Below, piece after piece: positions 16,126 to 20,181 of a stretch of DNA of 20,181 bases. The stretch's first letter is position 1, and each line of letters begins with the position of its first letter. The translations under genes and the position numbers were made by a program. The notes below the pieces were generated by a model, which saw only the letters and a program-made list of their open reading frames with translations, was not told where the DNA came from and searched no databases. Source of the DNA: Aliterella sp. RAGGC_92 (GTDB lineage: Bacteria; Cyanobacteriota; Cyanobacteriia; Cyanobacteriales; Chroococcidiopsidaceae); the NCBI GenBank assembly GCA_030826005.1, contig JAPJOW010000052.1:1-20181 (forward strand), written 5' to 3'.

Positions 16126-16467
16126 ATGGCAGTTTATAGAGTTCGGCTTATAAATGAAGCAATTGCCCTAGATCGTACTATCAGCGTACCAAGCGATCGC
16201 TATATTTTAGAGATTGCTACTGAATCTGGTATTCGTCTACCATCTGGCTGTCTTCAAGGCGAATGTTCCGCTTGCGTAGCGAAGCTTGTAAGTGGTGAAG
16301 TAGATCAAAGCGAACAAAAGTTTCTGCGTCCGTCTGAATTAGCCTTTGGGTACGCCGTTACTTGTGTTGCTTACCCCTTATCGGATTGCACTTTGCAAAC
16401 TCATCAAGAACAAGTTTTGTATCCATCGTCTTTATATATATCGTCGCCAGCACCAAAGCCCGATTAA
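16126..16467 (+). CDS. Plant-type 2Fe-2S ferredoxin with C-terminal extension
   Basis: The 113-residue protein has the plant-type ferredoxin fold signature: ligands Cys42, Cys47, Cys50 and Cys80 in the C-x4-C-x2-C-x29-C arrangement (CLQGECSAC and VTCVAYP). It is a soluble one-electron carrier. It differs from photosynthetic PetF (about 98 residues). It has about 13 extra C-terminal residues (SSLYISSPAPKPD), an extra Cys88, and RPS where PetF has a cluster of Asp after the conserved Phe (KFLRPS). Phe66 and Glu95, matching residues important for FNR docking, are kept. These changes suggest a specialised low-abundance ferredoxin akin to FdC-type proteins rather than the main photosynthetic one. 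ATG 16126 is the standard start. It stands alone, divergent from DUF3386. Confidence 0.93.
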   Translation: MAVYRVRLINEAIALDRTISVPSDRYILEIATESGIRLPSGCLQGECSACVAKLVSGEVDQSEQKFLRPSELAFGYAVTCVAYPLSDCTLQTHQEQVLYPSSLYISSPAPKPD

Positions 16468-16637
16468 TTTTATGATGCCTTAACCTATTTTTGCTGAGTA
16501 AAGATAGAGCAACCCAGAAAATGCGGAGATAGCTGCCGAATTATTAAAAAAAACAGTATTTTTACTGGCGATCTATCTATATGGAAATGATTAAATCAAT
16601 TCAGTTAAAGAGATTTCTCCTCCTGATTCAAATTCAC

Positions 16638-16661
16638 TCGCAAGCCTACTAAGGCTTGCGA
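16638..16661 (+). promoter_or_regulatory. Hairpin in the leader of the 32-residue ORF
   Basis: TCGCAAGCCT and AGGCTTGCGA form a perfect 10-bp stem around an ACTA loop, ending 26 bp before ATG 16688. No T tract follows, so it is unlikely to be a terminator of the ferredoxin gene; it may be a 5' UTR stabilising element of the small ORF. The rest of the 16468-16687 gap holds nothing else I can name. Confidence 0.45.
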
Positions 16662-16687
16662 ATACTTAAACCAAGAGAGCCAAACTT

Positions 16688-16786
16688 ATGACAGTATTTG
16701 ATACCTTTTTTGCCTTCAGTTTTGTTTCTACTATTGCTGTAACTTTATTAGCTACCGCCTTAGCCTATCAACCAAAGTTCCGCTAA
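16688..16786 (+). CDS. 32-residue single-pass membrane protein, unrecognised
   Basis: ATG 16688 opens a 32-codon frame ending TAA 16784-16786. The product is a hydrophobic helix (about residues 7-26, FFAFSFVSTIAVTLLATALA) with a short N-terminus (MTVFDT) and a basic C-terminal tail YQPKFR. This is the size and shape of thylakoid photosystem, cytochrome b6f or NDH small subunits. Comparing from memory with PsaM, PsbT, PsbM, PetG, PetL, PetN and others, I do not recognise it as any of them. A purine-rich AAGAGAG lies 10-16 bases upstream. It has its own leader hairpin and a strong downstream terminator, which favours a real gene. Topology predicts the basic C-terminus on the cytoplasmic side. 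Function unknown. Confidence 0.5.
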   Translation: MTVFDTFFAFSFVSTIAVTLLATALAYQPKFR

Positions 16787-16980
16787 TTATTACTGACCGC
16801 TTTATACAGAACTATTATTTACTTGCCTAATTTTCTTAACCAGGGACATCGCCAAACTTACGTCAATTATCACTGACCGCTTTATACAGAACCTTTATTT
16901 ACCCGATTAAACTTTTCTAGATTGGCAAGACCGCCTAAACTTCTCTAGTTATTACTGACCATTCTATACAGAACCATTAT
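16773..16980 (+). repeat. About 80-bp tandem repeat, 2.5 copies, starting at the 3' end of the small ORF
   Basis: The core ACTGACCGCTTTATACAGAA starts at 16792 and 16872, and a variant with ATTC for GCTTT starts at 16954, giving periods of 80 and 82 bp. Similarity extends upstream into CCAAAGTTCCGCTAATTA of the ORF end (compare CCAAACTTACGTCAATTA and CCTAAACTTCTCTAGTTA). The intervening segments also resemble each other (TTTTCT...CGCC.AAACTT), so whole units were duplicated. No ORF fills the region. Confidence 0.75.
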
Positions 16981-16987
16981 CAACCAA

Positions 16988-17020
16988 TAAAACGCCTCAA
17001 TTAAGTATTGAGGCGTTTTA
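16988..17020. terminator. Strong bidirectional terminator between small ORF and mazG
   Basis: TAAAACGCCTCAAT and its exact reverse complement form a 14-bp stem around a TAAGT loop. The A-rich foot on one side and T-rich foot on the other make it a rho-independent-type terminator on both strands, 7 bp from the mazG stop codon. Confidence 0.85.
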
Positions 17021-17026
17021 TATTTA

Positions 17027-17851
17027 TTAACTCTCTTTAGCAATAGTTGCTTTTGCTTGTTGCCACATAGTTTCTAATTCCTCAAGGGTATAATCTGCAA
17101 GCGGACGACCCGCAAGAGTTTCAACGTGGGATAGACGTTGAATAAATCGTTGATTTGTTCCTTGCAATGCTAGACTTGGATCGATTTTGTACCACCGCGC
17201 CAGATTAATTAAAACAAATAATAAGTCTCCTAACTCTGATTGCTGGCGTTCTATTGATTCATGAGCGATCGCGCGAGTAAATTCTGCCAATTCTTCAGCA
17301 AATTTATCCCATACCCCGTCTACATTTTCCCACTCAAATCCTATAGACGCGGCTTTTTGAGAAATTTTCATCCCTGCTAGTAATGGGGGGAAAGTGCGCG
17401 TATAACCCTTAAGTTTGTTACTCAACGGCGCAGTATTAATGGATTCTCCTTTTTCTTCTGCTTTAATTTGTTCCCAGTTTTGTTTTACTTGCTCGATATT
17501 GGTTACTTCTACTTCGCCAAATACATGAGGATGGCGGCGAATTAGTTTTTGGCTAATTCCTTCGGCGACTTCTAGTAAACTAAACTTATTTTCTTCCGTA
17601 GCTATTTGCGCTTGTAATACAACTTGTAGTAATAAATCTCCTAATTCTTCAGCGATCGCATTAGGGTTTCCACTAGCAATTGCTTCTACTACTTCGTAAG
17701 CTTCCTCAATTACATAAGGTGTTAGGGTTTCTTGAGTTTGCGCCAAATCCCAAGGACAACCGCCATCGGGGGAGCGTAGTTGTGCTACTACATCTATTAG
17801 CTGTTGCAGTGCGTCTATTGTGGCGGCGTTGTCGTTATTTGGGTTAGACAT
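17027..17851 (-). CDS. mazG: Nucleoside triphosphate pyrophosphohydrolase MazG
   Basis: The 274-residue protein matches full-length bacterial MazG with two tandem all-alpha NTP-PPase domains. The N-terminal domain shows LRSPDGGCPWDLAQTQETL (26-44), then the metal-binding EEAYEVVEAI (49-58) and EELGDLLLQVVLQAQ (68-82), giving the ExxE...ExxD pattern. The C-terminal copy has FAEELAEFTRAI and ELGDLLFVLINLARW. MazG hydrolyses non-canonical or excess (d)NTPs to NMP and pyrophosphate in the cytoplasm. Its start lies 9 bp after the stop of the DUF2227 gene, so the two are probably one transcript, ended by the strong hairpin at 16988-17020. Identification is secure. Confidence 0.96.
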   Translation of the reverse strand: MSNPNNDNAATIDALQQLIDVVAQLRSPDGGCPWDLAQTQETLTPYVIEEAYEVVEAIASGNPNAIAEELGDLLLQVVLQAQIATEENKFSLLEVAEGISQKLIRRHPHVFGEVEVTNIEQVKQNWEQIKAEEKGESINTAPLSNKLKGYTRTFPPLLAGMKISQKAASIGFEWENVDGVWDKFAEELAEFTRAIAHESIERQQSELGDLLFVLINLARWYKIDPSLALQGTNQRFIQRLSHVETLAGRPLADYTLEELETMWQQAKATIAKES

Positions 17852-17860
17852 CCTGAATTG

Positions 17861-18379
17861 TTACTTAGTTGTCGGTTTCTTTATTTTATTTCGTCGCCTG
17901 CGTTTGGAAAATGAACCGATGCGATCGCTTAATATATGGCTAATTGCTCCCAACTCTAAGCCAATAAATAGCAAAGTCCATTCATAAGTATATTTTTTGG
18001 CTATTTCAACCCATAGTTGCCAATTCCAGCTTACATCTCCCCATACTTCGGCAATGCCTGTAGCAAAAACTCCTACTATGCTTAACCATATCGCAATGTA
18101 TAGCAAACGCACGGTTGTACCGATGATGATGCCGTGAGACAGCACCGAACGATGTTTTAGAGTTTTTTGGTAAGGTATCCACAACCATCGCAAAAGCCCC
18201 CAGCGCTTGTATTGAATCGAATAAATGTCTAAGTCTGGCCCAAACATTAAACCGCTAAACAAAAATGCCCCCGCTACAATTAAAGTGCGATCGCTACTTG
18301 TAGTTAACAAATAAGTGCCGCCAGCAACTACAGGTAAACTCCATAAAGTAATGCGATCGTGGGTTTGACCGGAGGGCAT
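17861..18379 (-). CDS. DUF2227 family putative metal-binding membrane protein
   Basis: The 172-residue protein begins MPSGQTHDRITLWSLP, with a His-Asp pair, followed by FGPDLDIYS and KTLKHRSVLSHGIIIG, His and Asp clusters typical of DUF2227 and of related YdjM-type membrane metal-dependent hydrolases. Hydrophobic helices are at about 14-47, 82-110 and 135-155, and the C-terminus is very basic (KRRRRNKIKK). A late SHILSD segment adds another potential metal ligand. No activity has been established for the family to my knowledge. It is the upstream partner of mazG, 9 bp apart. ATG 18379 is the natural start, since the first conserved His lies at residue 7. Confidence 0.85.
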   Translation of the reverse strand: MPSGQTHDRITLWSLPVVAGGTYLLTTSSDRTLIVAGAFLFSGLMFGPDLDIYSIQYKRWGLLRWLWIPYQKTLKHRSVLSHGIIIGTTVRLLYIAIWLSIVGVFATGIAEVWGDVSWNWQLWVEIAKKYTYEWTLLFIGLELGAISHILSDRIGSFSKRRRRNKIKKPTTK

Positions 18380-18445
18380 AAGATTTATTTAGATAAATTG
18401 GGCAAATATCACCAGAAAAGCATAGCTTTAATTAAATTAATTTGC

Positions 18446-18451
18446 TATAGT
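18446..18451 (+). promoter_or_regulatory. Possible -10 box for tRNA-Val
   Basis: TATAGT lies 20 bp before the first base of the tRNA, a position that allows a short 5' leader for RNase P removal. No good -35 hexamer is evident upstream, where the sequence is AT-rich. Confidence 0.4.
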
Positions 18452-18471
18452 GAATATTACCGTCAAAAAAC

Positions 18472-18543
<72 letters not shown>

Positions 18544-18682
18544 TAGTTTCTAGCGACTGCCATAAACAGTCATACTCAAATTCCCCTCAAATCGCAATTT
18601 TGCCGATCAATTTTTTGCACCCAAAGTTGGAGAATATTAACCTCCCATTCTCCAGTAAAATTAGACAAAATCAAACCTTACC

Positions 18683-18700
18683 AGTGGACTAAAGTCTACT
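18683..18700. repeat. Imperfect palindrome just upstream of the PRK-like gene
   Basis: AGTGGACTAAAGTCTACT has 8-bp arms with one mismatch around a central AA. It ends 2 bp before the Shine-Dalgarno sequence AGGAG (18703-18707). It could be an operator, a leader hairpin near the ribosome site, or a remnant of the short palindromes that are scattered in cyanobacterial genomes. Confidence 0.45.
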
Positions 18701-18712
18701 ATAGGAGCAATC

Positions 18713-19651
18713 ATGAGCAATCGTCCGATTATTCTTGGTATTGTCGGCGACAGCGCGGCGGGTAAAACAACGTTAACCAAAGGCATTGCTCAAGTATTGG
18801 GTGAAGATAACGTTACAGTTATTTGTACCGATGATTATCACCGCTACGATCGCGTTCAACGGGCAGAATTAGGCATCACCGCTCTGCACCCTGATTGCAA
18901 CTACCTCGATATTATGCAGCAACATTTGTCTTTGTTGCGGACAGGGCAACCTATACTTAAGCCCGTATACAGTCATAAAACCGGAACTTTTGAGCCGCCG
19001 CAGTATATTAAGCCGAATCAATTTGTTGTAGTAGAAGGTTTGCTAGGTTATTCTACTCGCGCCGCGAGAGATGCCTATGATGTCAAAGTGTATTTAGCAC
19101 CGCCAGAAACACTGCGCGCCGATTGGAAAGTCAGGCGAGATACGGCTAAACGCGGTTATAGCAAAGAACAAGTTTTAGCAGAAATGGCAAAACGCGAACC
19201 AGACTCAGAAGAATTTATTCGTCCTCAGCGTCAATGGGCGGATGTGGTGGTAAGTTTTTATCCACCAAATGATAATACCGCAGACAATCCCTTATTAAAC
19301 GTGCGTTTGGTACTGCGTCCAACGATTCCTCACCCGGAATTTACCCAAATTATCAACTCCAGTCTTGCCACTTCTACCCCCGCCGTTAGGTTGGAATTGG
19401 ATAGAGATATGGGTAAACCCGTAGATGTGGTAGAAGTAGACGGTCATGCAACTTTAGAGCAGGTGTACGAGTTAGAGAAGCTGATATGTAGCGATATGCC
19501 GAATTTGAAGAATATATGCGATCGCGAAAGCAATCCCGGCTTAGGCAAGCTTACAGGCACAACTGGCGAGACAATTCAAAGTAACCCTTTAGCTTTAACC
19601 CAATTGTTGATAACTTATCATATGTTGAAAGCGCCGCAGATTCGCCAATAA
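18713..19651 (+). CDS. Phosphoribulokinase/uridine kinase family P-loop kinase (PRK-like paralogue)
   Basis: The 312-residue protein has a P-loop GDSAAGKTT at 12-20, then VICTDDYHRYDR (36-47) with the acidic pair expected at the catalytic base position, GITALHPDCNYLD (54-66), and QFVVVEGLLGY as the Walker B strand. That places it in the PRK/URK family, which phosphorylates the ribulose-5-phosphate or nucleoside hydroxyl with ATP. It is not typical Calvin-cycle PRK. That enzyme has GDSGCGKST, a C-terminal Cys pair and about 333 residues. Here Ala16 replaces the first regulatory Cys, only Cys38 of that pair remains, and the C-terminal pair is not apparent. It may be a second cyanobacterial PRK homologue with another substrate. 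AGGAG at 18703-18707 fixes the start. Family is certain; substrate is not. Confidence 0.88.
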   Translation: MSNRPIILGIVGDSAAGKTTLTKGIAQVLGEDNVTVICTDDYHRYDRVQRAELGITALHPDCNYLDIMQQHLSLLRTGQPILKPVYSHKTGTFEPPQYIKPNQFVVVEGLLGYSTRAARDAYDVKVYLAPPETLRADWKVRRDTAKRGYSKEQVLAEMAKREPDSEEFIRPQRQWADVVVSFYPPNDNTADNPLLNVRLVLRPTIPHPEFTQIINSSLATSTPAVRLELDRDMGKPVDVVEVDGHATLEQVYELEKLICSDMPNLKNICDRESNPGLGKLTGTTGETIQSNPLALTQLLITYHMLKAPQIRQ

Positions 19652-19741
19652 AGTTGAGGGGACGATCGTTATGTAAGTGAATGTGATTTTTTAGACTTAA
19701 ATGGGATAAATAAGAGTAGTTGCTTTGAAGTAATTATCTCT

Positions 19742-20181
19742 ATGACTTACTGCCTGAGAATTGCCGATTTACCTACCACCGAACGACCCCGCGAACGCTT
19801 GATGGCTAATGGTTCTCAAGTTTTGGCAACGGCGGAACTTATTGCCATATTATTAGGTACGGGGCAGGGTGCGGGTAAACTTTCGGCAGTAGGGTTGGGG
19901 CAACATATTTTACAAGAATTGAGTAAATGCGATCGCGATCCATTGGCAGTTTTGCGAGAAGTCAGCGTCCAAGAGTTGATGCAAATTGATGGGATTGGGC
20001 CAGCGAAAGCAACTACAATTTTGGCGGCGGTGGAGTTAGGGAAAAGAGCTTTTCAATCGCGCCCTTTGGATCGTACACCAATTGAAAGTCCTGCTGAAGC
20101 AGCCGCAGCATTAAGCCAACATTTAATGTGGCAATCTCAAGAACGATTTGCGGTGCTATTACTAGATGTTAAAAATCGGTT
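19742..20181 (+). CDS. radC: RadC/JAB-domain DNA repair protein (5' part, runs off the window)
   Basis: ATG 19742 opens a frame that stays open to the window end, giving 146 codons. The start MTYCLRIADLPTTERPRERLMANGSQ is the RadC N-terminal domain. A helix-hairpin-helix segment LMQIDGIGPAKATTILAAVELGKR lies near 80-103, followed by the linker and the beginning of the JAB/MPN domain (IESPAEAAAAL...ERFAVLLLDVKNR). The metal-binding HxH...D of the JAB domain lies beyond the edge. Despite the name, RadC proteins have no settled repair role. It follows the PRK-like gene by 90 bp on the same strand. Truncation is by the window, not by mutation. Confidence 0.92.
   Translation, partial: MTYCLRIADLPTTERPRERLMANGSQVLATAELIAILLGTGQGAGKLSAVGLGQHILQELSKCDRDPLAVLREVSVQELMQIDGIGPAKATTILAAVELGKRAFQSRPLDRTPIESPAEAAAALSQHLMWQSQERFAVLLLDVKNR

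Noticed and set aside
18713..19651. Naming the kinase gene prk
   Set aside because: The P-loop Cys, the C-terminal Cys pair and the length of Calvin-cycle PRK are not matched, so the symbol would overstate the evidence.

Overview
The window reads as a chromosomal segment of a cyanobacterium. The octamer GCGATCGC (HIP1) recurs many times inside and between genes. Several genes belong to families centred on cyanobacteria: a Tab2/Atab2 homologue, DUF3386 and DUF6439 proteins, a cyanobacterial-type phosphoribulokinase-like kinase, a Ser/Thr kinase fused to WD40 repeats, a plant-type ferredoxin and a short Nfu scaffold. Gene density, long intergenic repeats and kinase-WD40 architecture fit a larger-genome lineage such as Nostocales or Chroococcidiopsis-like organisms, but no rRNA is present to settle the genus.

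Layout. 1-190: acidic tail of a + strand gene (possibly Ycf66 family). 286-1653: dynamin/Era-like GTPase with a hydrophobic DUF697-like tail. 1954-2400: RsbW/SpoIIAB-type anti-sigma kinase, whose stop codon overlaps that of a convergent DUF6439 gene (2397-2702). A divergent coiled-coil/membrane-anchor gene (2740-3099) then leads into asnS (3167-4555). The minus strand follows with a large CLC-CBS-Usp anion transporter (4647-7313) and a probable Tab2 -> TldE/PmbA -> SGNH-hydrolase operon (10264 down to 7421). A + strand kinase-WD40 gene (10480-12462) is followed by a 38-bp tandem repeat array. Next on the minus strand are a GH57 glycosidase (12735-14978), Nfu (15082-15312) and DUF3386 (15363-16010). 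A divergent 2Fe-2S ferredoxin (16126-16467) and an unannotated 32-residue membrane protein (16688-16786) come next; the latter is trailed by about 80-bp tandem repeats and a strong bidirectional terminator shared with mazG. mazG (17027-17851) is co-directional with and 9 bp downstream of a DUF2227 membrane protein (17861-18379). Then come tRNA-Val(UAC), a PRK-like kinase (18713-19651) and the 5' part of radC (19742 to the window end).

How the genes relate. Most are housekeeping or cyanobacteria-core genes rather than one functional island: translation (asnS, tRNA-Val, Tab2), Fe-S and electron transfer (Nfu, ferredoxin), glycogen/carbohydrate (GH57), nucleotide sanitation and DNA repair (MazG, RadC), and signalling (anti-sigma, kinase-WD40). 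I found no phage, IS transposase, CRISPR array, toxin-antitoxin pair or defence island, and no clear new multi-gene system. The points most worth a second look are: the CLC protein with Gln at both positions corresponding to the two key glutamates; the PRK-like enzyme lacking most of the redox cysteines of Calvin-cycle PRK; the tiny membrane-protein ORF with repeated 3' trailers; and the topology of the kinase-WD40 protein.
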